Source: Massilia varians | GTDB taxonomy: Bacteria > Pseudomonadota > Gammaproteobacteria > Burkholderiales > Burkholderiaceae_D | Length of the DNA: 64,000 nucleotides | Reading direction: 5' to 3' | NCBI RefSeq assembly: GCF_027923905.1 | Contig: NZ_AP026966.1 | Coordinates: forward strand, 5,085,001-5,149,000 | In this document: piece by piece, positions 17,703-30,772 of the stretch | Layout: every line of letters begins with the position of its first letter | Numbering within the stretch: position 1 is the first letter of the stretch | The notes under the pieces: generated by a model | Seen by the model: the letters and a program-made list of their open reading frames with translations, nothing else | What the model was told of the DNA's origin: nothing | Databases searched by the model: none | Made by a program: the position numbers and the translations under genes

Positions 17703-18289
17703 TCAAGGTGGCGCCGGTGACGCTCGAGTTCAACGGCCTGCGCCTGGAGCCGCTGGCGCCGCACCACGAGGACGGCCTGCGCGCCGCCGCCGGCGATGGC
17801 GAGCTGTGGACGCTGCGCGTGACCAGCGTGCCCGAGCCGCACAACGCGGCGCAGTACATCGGCACCGCGCTCGACACCCGCGACCGCCTCGCTTTCGCCG
17901 TGGTCGACGCGCGCGAAGGCCGCGTGCTGGGGACCACCAGCTACCACGACATCGTCCCCAGCGTGGACCGCGTCGAGATCGGCTACACCTGGTATGCCAG
18001 GAGCGTCCAGCGCACCCATGTGAACACCAGCTGCAAGCTGCTCCTGCTGTCGCACGCCTTCGATACCCTCGGCTGCGGAGTGGTCGGGCTGCGCACCGAC
18101 TGCGAGAACCACGCCTCGCAGGCCGCCATCGAGCGCCTGGGCGCGAAGAAGGATGGCGTGATCCGCCACCATGCCCTGCGCCGCGACGGCAGCGTGCGCG
18201 ATACCGTCATGTACAGCATCCTGCGGGGCGAATGGCCGTTCATCAAGCGCGCCCTGCACGAGCGCCTGGAGCGGCACGCCAAGGTTTGA
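17699..18289 (+). CDS. GNAT acetyltransferase, RimJ/RimL-like
   Basis: The 196-residue protein matches RimJ/RimL-type N-acetyltransferases: LRLEPLAPHHEDGL at the start, EIGYTWYARSVQRTHVNTSCKLLLLSHAF at about 95-123, then a CENHASQAAIERLGAKKDG segment that fits the acetyl-CoA fold's last helix. Related proteins acetylate N-terminal amines or small amines. It is wedged between the MoxR ATPase (4-nt overlap) and the VWA gene (4-nt gap), so it must be co-expressed with both. Whether it modifies one of them is a reasonable but untested idea. Confidence 0.88.
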   Translation: MIKVAPVTLEFNGLRLEPLAPHHEDGLRAAAGDGELWTLRVTSVPEPHNAAQYIGTALDTRDRLAFAVVDAREGRVLGTTSYHDIVPSVDRVEIGYTWYARSVQRTHVNTSCKLLLLSHAFDTLGCGVVGLRTDCENHASQAAIERLGAKKDGVIRHHALRRDGSVRDTVMYSILRGEWPFIKRALHERLERHAKV

Positions 18290-18293
18290 CACC

Positions 18294-19463
18294 ATGCTGA
18301 TCGATTTCTTCTACACCCTGCGTGACGCCAAGGTCCCGGTCACGATCAAGGAATTCCTGACCCTGCTGGAAGCCCTGCAGCGGGGCGTCACCGCGCCCTC
18401 GCTCGACGAGTTCTACTACCTCGCGCGCCTGACGCTGGTGAAGGACGAAGCCCACTTCGACAAGTTCGATCGCGCCTTCGGCGCCTGGTTCAAGGGCGTC
18501 GACGCCGTGTTCGACGAGAAGGCCGACATCCCGCTCGACTGGCTGCTCCAGCGTTTCGAGCGCGAGCTCACGCCCGAGCAGAAAGCCGCGCTGGAAAAGC
18601 TCGGCTACGACAAGCTGCAGCAGCGCCTGCAGGAACTGCTGAAGGAACAAAAGGGGCGTCACGAGGGCGGCAGCAAGTGGATCGGCACCGGCGGCACCTC
18701 GCCTTTCGGCAACGGCGGCACCAACCCGGAAGGCATCCGCATCGGCGGCCAGGGCCGCAACCGCACGGCGGTCAAGGTGTGGGAACAGCGCAGCTACCGC
18801 GACTACGACGACGAGCGCGAGCTCGGCACCCGCAACATCAAGGTGGCGCTGCGCCGCCTGCGCCGCTTCGCCCGCCTAGGTGCGGCGGAGGAACTGGCGC
18901 TGGACGACACCATCCGCGCCACCGCCAGCAACGCCGGCTACCTCGACATCCGCATGCAGCCCGAGCGCAAGAACCGCATCAAGGTGGTGATGCTGCTCGA
19001 TGTCGGCGGCTCGATGGACGACCACATCGAGCGCGTGGAAGAGCTGTTCTCGGCCGCCAAGAGCGAATTCAAGAACATGGAGTTTTATTACTTCCACAAC
19101 TGCGTCTACGACTACCTGTGGAAGAACAACCGGCGCCGCCACAGCGAGCGCTTCCCGACCTGGGACGTGCTGCGCACCTACCCGAACGACACCCGCGTGA
19201 TTTTTGTCGGCGACGCCACCATGAGTCCCTACGAGGTGCTGGCGCCGGGCGGCTCGGTCGAGTACAACAACGAGGAAGCCGGCGCCGCCTGGCTGGTCCG
19301 CTTCACGGGCGCCTTCCCCAAGTTCGCCTGGCTCAATCCCGAGCCGGAACACCTGTGGGAATACCGGCAGTCAATCGCGGTCATCCGGCAGATCATGAAT
19401 AACAGGATGTTTCCGATCACGCTCGAGGGGCTGGAGCGGGCCATGCGCCTCCTTAGCAAGTAG
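18294..19463 (+). CDS. VWA-domain protein (CoxE-like partner of MoxR ATPase)
   Basis: The 389-residue protein starts MLIDFFYTLRDAKVPVTIKE, the typical opening of this family. A helical N-terminal part (to about residue 150) is followed by a Gly-rich linker (GTGGTSPFGNGGTNPEGIRIGGQG) and a VWA domain from about 225. The metal-site motif is DVGGS at 236-240, where Gly replaces the first Ser of a canonical DxSxS. The ATG at 18294 is 4 nt past the GNAT stop. Pairing with MoxR suggests a two-component remodeling or metal-insertion machine in the cytoplasm. Confidence 0.9.
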   Translation: MLIDFFYTLRDAKVPVTIKEFLTLLEALQRGVTAPSLDEFYYLARLTLVKDEAHFDKFDRAFGAWFKGVDAVFDEKADIPLDWLLQRFERELTPEQKAALEKLGYDKLQQRLQELLKEQKGRHEGGSKWIGTGGTSPFGNGGTNPEGIRIGGQGRNRTAVKVWEQRSYRDYDDERELGTRNIKVALRRLRRFARLGAAEELALDDTIRATASNAGYLDIRMQPERKNRIKVVMLLDVGGSMDDHIERVEELFSAAKSEFKNMEFYYFHNCVYDYLWKNNRRRHSERFPTWDVLRTYPNDTRVIFVGDATMSPYEVLAPGGSVEYNNEEAGAAWLVRFTGAFPKFAWLNPEPEHLWEYRQSIAVIRQIMNNRMFPITLEGLERAMRLLSK

Positions 19464-19520
19464 GAGCTTTCGCACATCAATCGTGCGCAGCAAGCCATCT
19501 TGTAGAATTGCCAACATCTC

Positions 19521-19630
19521 GTAGGGTGGGCGGCTGTGCCGCCCACGCGGTGATAGTTTGCTCCAGCTAATCACACTGCGTCCGTGCAAACGCTGGTTGA
19601 ACGCGTGGGCGGGGAACCCGCCCACCCTAC
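19521..19630. repeat. Two-hairpin dispersed repeat, copy 2
   Basis: It starts GTAGGGTGGGCGGC and ends CCGCCCACCCTAC. The right unit (19597-19630) opens TTGAACGCGTGGGCGGG; the left hairpin is GGGCGGC-TGT-GCCGCCC. It lies between the VWA and antiporter genes, both on the plus strand, and may separate their transcripts. Confidence 0.85.
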
Positions 19631-19660
19631 GATAAACTGCTCAGCTACAAGAGGATTCCG

Positions 19661-20863
19661 ATGCCGGACCTGCTGCCCATCCTGACCAGCCTTGCGTGGC
19701 CGATCGCGCTCGCCATCGCCTGGCTGGCCGGCGAATTCGGCCAGCGTTTCACCGGCCTGCCCCGCATCAGCTTCTATGGCCTGGTCGGCTTCGCGCTGGG
19801 CAGCACCCAGATCGGCGTGCTGCCGGCGCCCGACGCCGGCCCGGTGGCGCTGCTGGCCGACATCGCCTTCGGCCTGATCCTGTTCGAACTGGGCTACCGC
19901 ATCAACCTGCGCTGGCTGCGCCACAATCCCTGGATCGGCGTGGCCGGGCTGGCCGAGAGCCTGCTCACCTTCGCGCTGGTCTACCTGGTCGCGCTGGCCT
20001 TCGGCAGTTCGCAACTGGTGGCCCTCATGATGGCCGCGCTGTCGATGGGCACCTCGCCCGCCACCATCGTCCGCGTCATCAACGAGTACCGCAGCTCGGG
20101 CCAGGTCACCGAGCGCGTGCTGCACCTGACGGCGCTGAACTGCGTGCTGGCGGTGTTCGCCTTCAATGCCATCATCGGCTTCTGGATCTTCCACACCTTC
20201 GATGCGGTGGGCGAAGCCCTGTGGCAGAGCCTGGTCACACTGGCAGGGTCGGCGCTGCTGGGCGCGGTGTTCGGGGTCGCCGTCCCCGCCCTGCTGCGCG
20301 CCCTGCACAACCCGCGCCACGACGCCACGGCCGCCTTCGCGCTCGCCATCGTGCTCCTGGTGTCGATCTGCGACGCCGGCTCGCTCTCGCCCTACATCGC
20401 CGCCCTCGTGTTCGGCCTGACGGCGCGCCACCGCCGCATCGCCTTCAGCCAGGCGCAGCGCAACTTCGGCGCGCTGGGCGAAGTGCTGACCGTGCTGCTG
20501 TTCATCTACGCCGCCTCGACGCTCGACTGGCGCCAGGTCGCCGCCGGCAGCGCGCTGGCGGTCACCGTGGTGGCGGTGCGCCAGTTGGCCAAGACCGTCG
20601 GCGTCACCGCCTTTGCCCACCTGTCCGGCGTGTCCTGGCGCAAGGGCGCGCTCACGGGCCTGGGGCTGGCGCCCTTGTCGGTGTTCGTGATCCTGCTGAT
20701 CGAGCATGCGCGCCACGCGGGCGTGCACGTCGTCGAGGAACTGCGCGCGATGGCCGCGGTGACGATGCTGCTCGAAGTGTTCGGCCCCGTCATCATCCAG
20801 CGCGCCCTGGTGTGGGCCCGTGAAACATCCACCGAGACCACGGAGCGTACCGATGCCGCTTGA
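19661..20863 (+). CDS. CPA2-type cation:proton antiporter (membrane domain only)
   Basis: The 400-residue membrane protein has about 12 hydrophobic segments. The region [21 protein letters not shown] matches the CPA2 (KefB/KefC-like) exchanger fold, and the discontinuous helix region [25 protein letters not shown] follows. It ends at about the last membrane helix and has no C-terminal RCK/TrkA-N nucleotide-binding domain, so gating must differ from KefC. The C-terminal codons overlap the start of a gamma-glutamyl ligase gene by 11 nt. The ion (K+ or Na+) is not decidable from sequence. Confidence 0.88.
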   Translation: MPDLLPILTSLAWPIALAIAWLAGEFGQRFTGLPRISFYGLVGFALGSTQIGVLPAPDAGPVALLADIAFGLILFELGYRINLRWLRHNPWIGVAGLAESLLTFALVYLVALAFGSSQLVALMMAALSMGTSPATIVRVINEYRSSGQVTERVLHLTALNCVLAVFAFNAIIGFWIFHTFDAVGEALWQSLVTLAGSALLGAVFGVAVPALLRALHNPRHDATAAFALAIVLLVSICDAGSLSPYIAALVFGLTARHRRIAFSQAQRNFGALGEVLTVLLFIYAASTLDWRQVAAGSALAVTVVAVRQLAKTVGVTAFAHLSGVSWRKGALTGLGLAPLSVFVILLIEHARHAGVHVVEELRAMAAVTMLLEVFGPVIIQRALVWARETSTETTERTDAA

Positions 20864-22010
20864 AGCCTTCACCCCCTCGCAGCCGCTCACCTTCGGCGTC
20901 GAGCTGGAACTGCAGCTGGTCAGCCTGTCCGACTTCAACCTGACCGCGGCCGCGCCCGACCTGCTGCACCTCCTGAAGCGCAAGCCCTTCCCCGGCAACG
21001 TGACGCCCGAGATCACCGAGAGCATGATCGAGATTAACTCGAGCGTGCACGCGTCCTACGGGCCGCTCCTGGCCGAACTGCATGCCATCCGCGACACCCT
21101 GGTGGCGGCCGGCGACATGCTCAACATCGGCATCGCGGGCGGCGGCACCCACCCTTTCCAGCACTGGTCGGAACAGAAGATCTCGAGCAAGCCGCGCTAC
21201 GAATACCTGTCGCAGCTGTACGGCTACCTGGCCAAGCAGTTCACCGTGTTCGGCCAGCACGTGCACATCGGCTGCGCCAGCGGCGACGACGCCCTGTACC
21301 TGCTGCACGCGCTGAACCGCTACCTGCCGCACTTCATCGCCTTGTCCAGCTCCTCGCCCTTCGTGCAGGGCGTCGACTCCGGCTTCGATTCGGCGCGTCT
21401 CAATTCCGTATTCGCCTTCCCGATGAGCGGGCGCGCGCCTTTCGTCCTGAACTGGCAGGAGTTCAGCGACGTGTACTTCGCCAAGATGGAACGCACCAAC
21501 ATCATCAAGAGCATGAAGGACTTCTACTGGGACCTGCGGCCCAAGCCCGAGTACGGCACCATCGAGCTGCGCGTGTGCGACACGCCGCTCACGGTGGATC
21601 GCGCGGCGGCGCTGGCGGCCTACCTGCAGGCCCTGTGCCGGCACCTGCTCCAGCGCGTCGACGCGCCGCCGGTCGAGGACGACTACTTGGTCTACCACTA
21701 CAACCGCTTCCAGGCGTGCCGTTTCGGGCTGGAGGGCGCGATCACGCATCCCAAGACCTATGCCAACGTGCCGATGCGCGAAGACATCCTGGCTACGCTG
21801 GAGAACATGATGCCGCACGCCGAGGCGCTCGGCAGCGTGGATGCGCTGCAGCACCTAGCGCAGGCGGCGCGCACGGGCAGCGACGCCGCCCAGCTGCGGC
21901 GGGTGTTCGAGCGCGAAGGCAGCGTCGAAGGCATGGTCGACAGCGCGATCCAGCGCTTCAGGGGCGAGCGGCGGATGCGCTGGCGGCGCGAAGACGCGGA
22001 CAAGCCTTGA
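20853..22010 (+). CDS. YbdK-type carboxylate-amine ligase (GCS2 family)
   Basis: The 385-residue enzyme belongs to the glutamate-cysteine ligase type 2 family, which forms gamma-glutamyl amides using ATP; YbdK itself has only weak glutamate-cysteine ligase activity. Motifs include [12 protein letters not shown] at the start, [30 protein letters not shown] and [17 protein letters not shown]. The ATG at 20853 has GGAG upstream; a GTG 33 nt earlier is possible. It overlaps the antiporter gene, so the two are translationally coupled. Its stop codon directly abuts that of the convergent amidotransferase gene, itself a candidate gamma-glutamyl hydrolase. Confidence 0.9.
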   Translation: MPLEAFTPSQPLTFGVELELQLVSLSDFNLTAAAPDLLHLLKRKPFPGNVTPEITESMIEINSSVHASYGPLLAELHAIRDTLVAAGDMLNIGIAGGGTHPFQHWSEQKISSKPRYEYLSQLYGYLAKQFTVFGQHVHIGCASGDDALYLLHALNRYLPHFIALSSSSPFVQGVDSGFDSARLNSVFAFPMSGRAPFVLNWQEFSDVYFAKMERTNIIKSMKDFYWDLRPKPEYGTIELRVCDTPLTVDRAAALAAYLQALCRHLLQRVDAPPVEDDYLVYHYNRFQACRFGLEGAITHPKTYANVPMREDILATLENMMPHAEALGSVDALQHLAQAARTGSDAAQLRRVFEREGSVEGMVDSAIQRFRGERRMRWRREDADKP

Positions 22011-23012
22011 CTACAGCCGGGTCTCGCGCGCCGCGCGCAGGAATTCGTCCAGCACCGGCGTGCAGTCGAGCAGCTCGGTGCCGCCGGCGCGGTGGAATTC
22101 CGGGTGCCACTGCAGCCCCATGACGAAGTCGGCCCGCTCGTAGCGGATCGCTTCGACGATGCCGTCGGGCTCGGAATAGGCCTCGACGCGGATGTCGCGC
22201 CCCAGTTCCTTGACCGCCTGGTGGTGGATCGAATTGACGACCGGCCGCTCGACGCCGCGGAACATCCTGCCGAGCGAGGAGCCGGCCGGGAAGCGGATCG
22301 CATGGCGGTGCGCATCGTAGATGTCCTGCACGTGGGCCAGGGCATCGGGCACGTTGGTGGCAACGTCCTGGTGGAGCGTGCCGCCGAAGGCGACGTTGAT
22401 CAGCTGGCAGCCGCGGCACACGCCCAGCACGGGTTTGCCGGCGTCGACGAATTCGTGCAGGAGCTCGAGCTCGTAGACGTCGCGTGCGCGGTCGCCGCTC
22501 CATTCGGGCCGGGTCGGCACCTCGGAATAGGTCTGCGGCGCGACGTCGGCCCCGCCCTGCAGCACCAGCCCGTCGAGGTGGCGCGCATAGTGGCGCAAGG
22601 TGATGTTGCTGGGGTGGAGCAAGCCGTTCGTGTTGACTGTGGGGATCATGAACACCAGCACGTCGCGCGACATCACCCATTGGGCGATCGATTCCTCGAG
22701 ATATTGCAGGTTCTTGCTAAGCAGACCCCGGGCGCCGGGTTCCGGATGGAAGATGCGTGCGGACACCCCGATATGCAGGGTACGGTTCATGAAATCGCGG
22801 TTGAAGCGCTCGCGCAGGGCGCGCCAGCGCGAGCCGATCACGCGTCCGGCCAGGGCGAGGGGCGTGTCGCCGTCGCGCTGGTACTTGGCAGGCCCGCGCA
22901 TGGTCTGCCCCTGGGTCGCGCGCCGGTCCGGCACCCGCACCGGGGCTTCGGGATCTTTCTCGATCGGAGGACCGGGCACTTCCGGAGGTGGTTGGGATTC
23001 GTCTTGCGCCAT
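22011..23012 (-). CDS. Class I glutamine amidotransferase-like gamma-glutamyl hydrolase (PuuD-like)
   Basis: The 333-residue product carries a peptidase C26 domain from about residue 78: nucleophile Cys199 in LGVCRGCQLINVAFGG and H302/E304 in LQWHPEFH. PuuD-type members hydrolyse gamma-glutamyl-GABA. The first 75 residues are a Pro/Arg-rich extension not found in PuuD, so the true start could be later; I take the ATG at 23012, though no strong ribosome site is visible. The gene converges stop-to-stop on a gamma-glutamyl ligase. A LexA-box-like palindrome lies about 120 nt upstream, so DNA damage may control it. Confidence 0.87.
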   Translation of the reverse strand: MAQDESQPPPEVPGPPIEKDPEAPVRVPDRRATQGQTMRGPAKYQRDGDTPLALAGRVIGSRWRALRERFNRDFMNRTLHIGVSARIFHPEPGARGLLSKNLQYLEESIAQWVMSRDVLVFMIPTVNTNGLLHPSNITLRHYARHLDGLVLQGGADVAPQTYSEVPTRPEWSGDRARDVYELELLHEFVDAGKPVLGVCRGCQLINVAFGGTLHQDVATNVPDALAHVQDIYDAHRHAIRFPAGSSLGRMFRGVERPVVNSIHHQAVKELGRDIRVEAYSEPDGIVEAIRYERADFVMGLQWHPEFHRAGGTELLDCTPVLDEFLRAARETRL

Positions 23013-23129
23013 GACTAACAATATAGCCGCGCCATGGCCGCGCACGATTTGAAGTTGTTACAAAAGCTCACGGGGCCGCGGCGCGATGTTGCAAAAGCGG
23101 CAGCTTGCGGGATTTCCGTTTTAGGTTGA

Positions 23130-23149
23130 TACTGTATGCAATTACAGTA
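23130..23149. promoter_or_regulatory. LexA-box-like palindrome
   Basis: TACTGTATGCAATTACAGTA matches the E. coli-type LexA operator (CTGT-N8-ACAG with flanking TA) in both half-sites. On the minus strand a possible -35 TTGGTA (23160-23155) and -10 TACAGT 18 nt further on would place the palindrome across the promoter of the amidotransferase gene, leaving a leader of roughly 110 nt. No gene on the plus strand starts nearby. Confidence 0.6.
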
Positions 23150-23153
23150 GTTT

Positions 23154-24032
23154 TTACCAAGGTTTGTTGAGCGGTAGCGCCAGCAGCTTCTGGAAGGTGG
23201 CCAGCAGGTGGCGGTCGGCCACCGGTTTGTCGAGCAGCCCACGCACGCCGGCATCGCGGGCGCGCTGGCTGTCGTACTTGAACGATTGCCCGACAAGAAA
23301 CAGCACGGCGGTACGCCCCGCCCCTTCCTGGGACTTGATGGCGCTGCTCAGGCTGTACGGTTCGATGCCGGGCGCACAGGTGTTGATCATGACCAGCGAC
23401 ACCGGCGTCTCGTCGCACAGGCGTACCGCGGCGCGGCTGCTGTCGGTCCATTCGACCGGGCGCGCGACGGTGGAGTCGCCGGACGTGCTGCTCAAGGGGT
23501 TGGCAAGCGGATTGGCAACGACCCGCGCCACATGGTCGCGGAAGGCGCCGCCCTTGTCGATGATGAGCACGGCGCCGTCGGGCGGGCCGTGGCGCAAGCG
23601 CTGGTAATAGTCCGGCGCCTCGGTGTCCGGCGCCAGCCGCGGCCTTCGGCGCCGCTCGGGCAGGCAGCGTTCGCCGCGCGCGGCCAGGGCGGCCAGCGCC
23701 TGCACGCGGGTATCGAGCAGTTCGGCCAGGGCCACGTACAGGCTGGCGGGTTCGATGGGACGCGGCAGGGTGCGGCGGATGCTGGCGCCATCGCCGCCGA
23801 TCAGGAGAATTGGCTGGGGTGCGCCGGGCGGCAGGCAGGCCAGGCGCGCCAGGGCGGCCGGATTGGCGCCGTCGGCGATGTACAGGTCGGGCTCTTGCAA
23901 GCTGTCGTCGTGCAGGCAAAAATACGACGGCCCCGCCAGCGGGGCTTGCGCCAGCAGGCTCTCGAGCCGGGCGCATTCAGGGGGCGCAAAACCGACCAGG
24001 CGGACGGTAAATGGATATCTGGTTGCAGGCAT
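23154..24032 (-). CDS. Protein with two receiver-like halves, second one degenerate
   Basis: I do not recognise a named family, but the 292-residue soluble protein looks like two response-regulator receiver folds in tandem. In the first (about 8-105), PDLYIADGANP offers Asp54 followed by Pro four residues on, and LPRPIEP stands where LxKP normally is. In the second (about 153-286), VLIIDKGGAF resembles the acidic start, VMINTCAPG has Asn217 where the phosphorylated Asp should be, and LLDKPVADRHLL keeps the Lys-Pro. A basic linker ERRRRPR joins them. No output domain is visible. It is divergent from parE. The start ATG at 24032 has GGAA upstream. Confidence 0.7.
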   Translation of the reverse strand: MPATRYPFTVRLVGFAPPECARLESLLAQAPLAGPSYFCLHDDSLQEPDLYIADGANPAALARLACLPPGAPQPILLIGGDGASIRRTLPRPIEPASLYVALAELLDTRVQALAALAARGERCLPERRRRPRLAPDTEAPDYYQRLRHGPPDGAVLIIDKGGAFRDHVARVVANPLANPLSSTSGDSTVARPVEWTDSSRAAVRLCDETPVSLVMINTCAPGIEPYSLSSAIKSQEGAGRTAVLFLVGQSFKYDSQRARDAGVRGLLDKPVADRHLLATFQKLLALPLNKPW

Positions 24033-24186
24033 CGCTTTTCCAGCCTTTCCAATAACACTTCCGGTCACATCGTTTTAATCTAGCACAATAGTGCAGACTA
24101 ACAAGCATGTTTGGCATCTCAAAAATGACCAACTTTCCACGTGACAAGAGATAGAATGCGCAAGCATTGAATTTACACTTACCAGC

Positions 24187-26184
<1,998 letters not shown>

Positions 26185-26215
26185 CGTCGCGCCCGCCGAA
26201 CAGAACGAATAGATC

Positions 26216-28543
<2,328 letters not shown>

Positions 28544-28562
28544 GGCGTGTGAACGCACAATG

Positions 28563-28592
28563 AAAAACGCCGGCTTGCGAGCCGGCGTTTTT
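28563..28592. terminator. Bidirectional terminator between parC and the Lys/Ala-rich gene
   Basis: A perfect stem AAAAACGCCGGCT / AGCCGGCGTTTTT closes a TGCG loop. The A and T runs on each side let it terminate both parC and the convergent gene. Confidence 0.92.
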
Positions 28593-28609
28593 ATTCGGGC
28601 GGCGTCGGC

Positions 28610-29098
28610 TTAGTGCTTGGCAGCCGCCTTGTGCACCTCGGCCACCGCTTCGGCACGCGCCTGCTCGGTCTTGGCCGCGGCGGTCGCCTGGTCGGCCGCT
28701 GCCTCGACCTGGGTCTTGAGCAGCTTCTCGTCCGCCTTGATCATTTTCTTGTCGGCCTTCAGGTTGGCGTCGGCGATTTTCTCCTGTGCCTTGGCCGCCG
28801 CCTTGGCGCGGTCTTCCGGATCGGCCTTCGCTACCTTCTCGACCGCGTCGGCGTGGGTCTCGGCCGCCTTGTTGTAGGCTTTTTCCTTCTTCTCGTTGGC
28901 GTCGGCCACGGCCTTGTTCACCTTCTTGTCGGTCTTGGCGATGACCTTCATTTCCTTTTCCTCGGCCTTGGCGATGTCCTTCTCGGCCTTGGCTTCGGCC
29001 TTCACGACTTCCTTGCTGGCGGCCGGGGTGGCGGCGGTCTGGGCGTGGGCGGCGGTGGCGAACAGGCCGGCGATGAGGGTGGCGATCAGTTTGTTCAT
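28610..29098 (-). CDS. Exported Lys/Ala-rich helical protein, unknown function
   Basis: The 162-residue protein has a signal peptide (MNKLIATLIAGLFATAAHAQ, cleaved after AHA) and then about 140 residues of nearly pure Ala, Lys, Glu, Asp and Val in KAEAKAEKDIAKAEEK-type runs. This pattern is one long charged helix, probably a coiled coil. There is no Cys or Trp and little else to anchor a fold. Low-complexity periplasmic proteins of this kind are common in the Oxalobacteraceae and lack an assigned role; binding to the cell wall or stress protection would be speculation. It converges on parC at a shared terminator. Confidence 0.8.
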   Translation of the reverse strand: MNKLIATLIAGLFATAAHAQTAATPAASKEVVKAEAKAEKDIAKAEEKEMKVIAKTDKKVNKAVADANEKKEKAYNKAAETHADAVEKVAKADPEDRAKAAAKAQEKIADANLKADKKMIKADEKLLKTQVEAAADQATAAAKTEQARAEAVAEVHKAAAKH

Positions 29099-29240
29099 GG
29101 CGTTTCCTTTCCGGTGAGTGGTCGCGCGGTGCAGCTATTGCGCAAATAATTGTTGTGACGACGGGTCCAGAATACGGACTCCTCACTCATCGGGTCTGTT
29201 AGCCACCCCACTTAGATCCTTGACATTTTGTAAGCAAAGT

Positions 29241-30656
29241 TTACGGTCGCGTTGCTCCCGCATACAGGTCGATGATGTCGTTCACGCCATCCCGGCACAC
29301 TGGGCAGAAGGCCTCGCTGCGGTCGAACATCAGGCACTGCATCGCCGGCCGGTAGTAGCCGGTGGCCTCGTAGTTCGCGCCTTCGAAGGCGCCCACGTCG
29401 TGCCGATGCGGCCGGCCCGCGAACAGTGCGTTGGTCGCCTTCAGGTCCTCCATGAACAGAGCGTTCATCTCGCTCTCCGGCCGGTTCGCCGCGCGCAGCG
29501 CCGCACGCTTTTTCTGGTAGGCGCGCGAGGCCTCCTCGTACTCAAGCTTGGGCCAGGGCGTCGGCAGCGGCGTGCCGGCCTTCACGTGGCGCTTCCATTT
29601 GATCTTGGCCGGGTCGCGCAGCGCCGTGACGTTCGGCTCCCACGGTTCCATGCGCGTGGTCGCAGCTGCGTAGGCGACTGGCGAGGTGTAGTACTCGTCG
29701 GCCAGGCCCGCGAAGTGGTGGCCGAATTCGTGGACGAACAGGTAGTTGGCCCAGCCGTTGCCAGCCGCCGCGGTGCTGAACTGGCCGAAGATGCCGCCCC
29801 CGCCATAGGTCTCGTTGTTGACCAGGATTTCGATGAACTCGTAGGGCGCGTGCTGGGCGATGTCGCGCAGCGCGCGGTTGTCCAGGGTGAGCACGTAGCG
29901 TTCGCTGCCGAAGATGTCGTAGCGGGTGCCCAGTGGCGACGCATGGTGCACGCCGGTGGACGGCCGGCTGATGCCGGATTCGCTGGTGGGCAGCGCCAGC
30001 GCCCACACGTTGAAGTCCCTGGCGCGCTCCTTGAAGGGCGAGACCGAGAACAGGTATTGCGTCAGGCGGCGCGCGTCCGCCTCGAACTTCTTCATTTCCG
30101 CGGCAGTGTAGCCGTCGCCCATGATCAGGAGGTCGACCTTGTCGGCGGACGGACCGCTCACGTACACCGGAATCGGTTTTGCAGGCAGGTCCGGCTGCTT
30201 CTTCACGACCTCCTGGGCATCGGTGTCGACCTCGACGCTCCAGGCCACCGAGAACCCGTTGCGCTCGTCGCGCTTGAGGATGCGCACGCGCACCGGGCGC
30301 TCCGGTTTGGGAAAGCGCACCGATTCCTGGAAGCTGCGGCTGATCTTGCTGGCTTCGTCGGTCGTGCGCCACTCGCCGAAGACGGTCGAGAAGCCGCGCG
30401 AGTACAGCAGGTCGCCGGTCTTCGCGTCCACCACCTCGACCCGGTTCTGGCCGCGGTTGGTCTCGTCGACGTTGCGTGCGGTATTCCCCGGCCAGGGCAG
30501 CGGCTCGATGACGACGCGTTCCAATGCATACTGGTCGGACAAGGCATTGCCGCTGTGCGTATAGTCGACGCGGACAGTGGCCGGCTGGGCTGCGCAGGCA
30601 ATGCCGGTGACCAGCGCCAGCGCGGCAACGAAGAATTGGAGTGGCAGACGGAACAT
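29241..30656 (-). CDS. Exported M64 (IgA peptidase-type) metallopeptidase
   Basis: The 471-residue protein has a signal peptide (MFRLPLQFFVAALALVTGIACAA). The zinc site is HEFGHHFAGLADEYY, with H309, E310 and H313 and probably Asp320 as third ligand, the signature of peptidase family M64. Upstream, VDLLIMGDGYTAAEMKKFEADARRL is also characteristic. An N-terminal beta-rich part (about 25-165) precedes the catalytic domain, and a CxxC pair (FCPVCRDGVNDII) closes the protein. I take the ATG at 30656, which gives a proper signal peptide. Substrate is unknown; the name IgA peptidase should not be taken literally. Confidence 0.9.
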   Translation of the reverse strand: MFRLPLQFFVAALALVTGIACAAQPATVRVDYTHSGNALSDQYALERVVIEPLPWPGNTARNVDETNRGQNRVEVVDAKTGDLLYSRGFSTVFGEWRTTDEASKISRSFQESVRFPKPERPVRVRILKRDERNGFSVAWSVEVDTDAQEVVKKQPDLPAKPIPVYVSGPSADKVDLLIMGDGYTAAEMKKFEADARRLTQYLFSVSPFKERARDFNVWALALPTSESGISRPSTGVHHASPLGTRYDIFGSERYVLTLDNRALRDIAQHAPYEFIEILVNNETYGGGGIFGQFSTAAAGNGWANYLFVHEFGHHFAGLADEYYTSPVAYAAATTRMEPWEPNVTALRDPAKIKWKRHVKAGTPLPTPWPKLEYEEASRAYQKKRAALRAANRPESEMNALFMEDLKATNALFAGRPHRHDVGAFEGANYEATGYYRPAMQCLMFDRSEAFCPVCRDGVNDIIDLYAGATRP

Positions 30657-30772
30657 GGTGATCCCCATTCGGTGCGGAAGCTGCATTGTAGAACGGCCGC
30701 GGCACTGTCGGAAATGACAGTTGTACCCATCAGGCCCGCGAAGTAGAATCGCCTGGATACCCGGGAGACGAC

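Noticed and set aside
23036..23056. A six-codon frame MARLYC just upstream of the amidotransferase gene as a regulatory leader peptide
   Set aside because: It is too short, has no ribosome site, and there is no attenuator-like structure after it.
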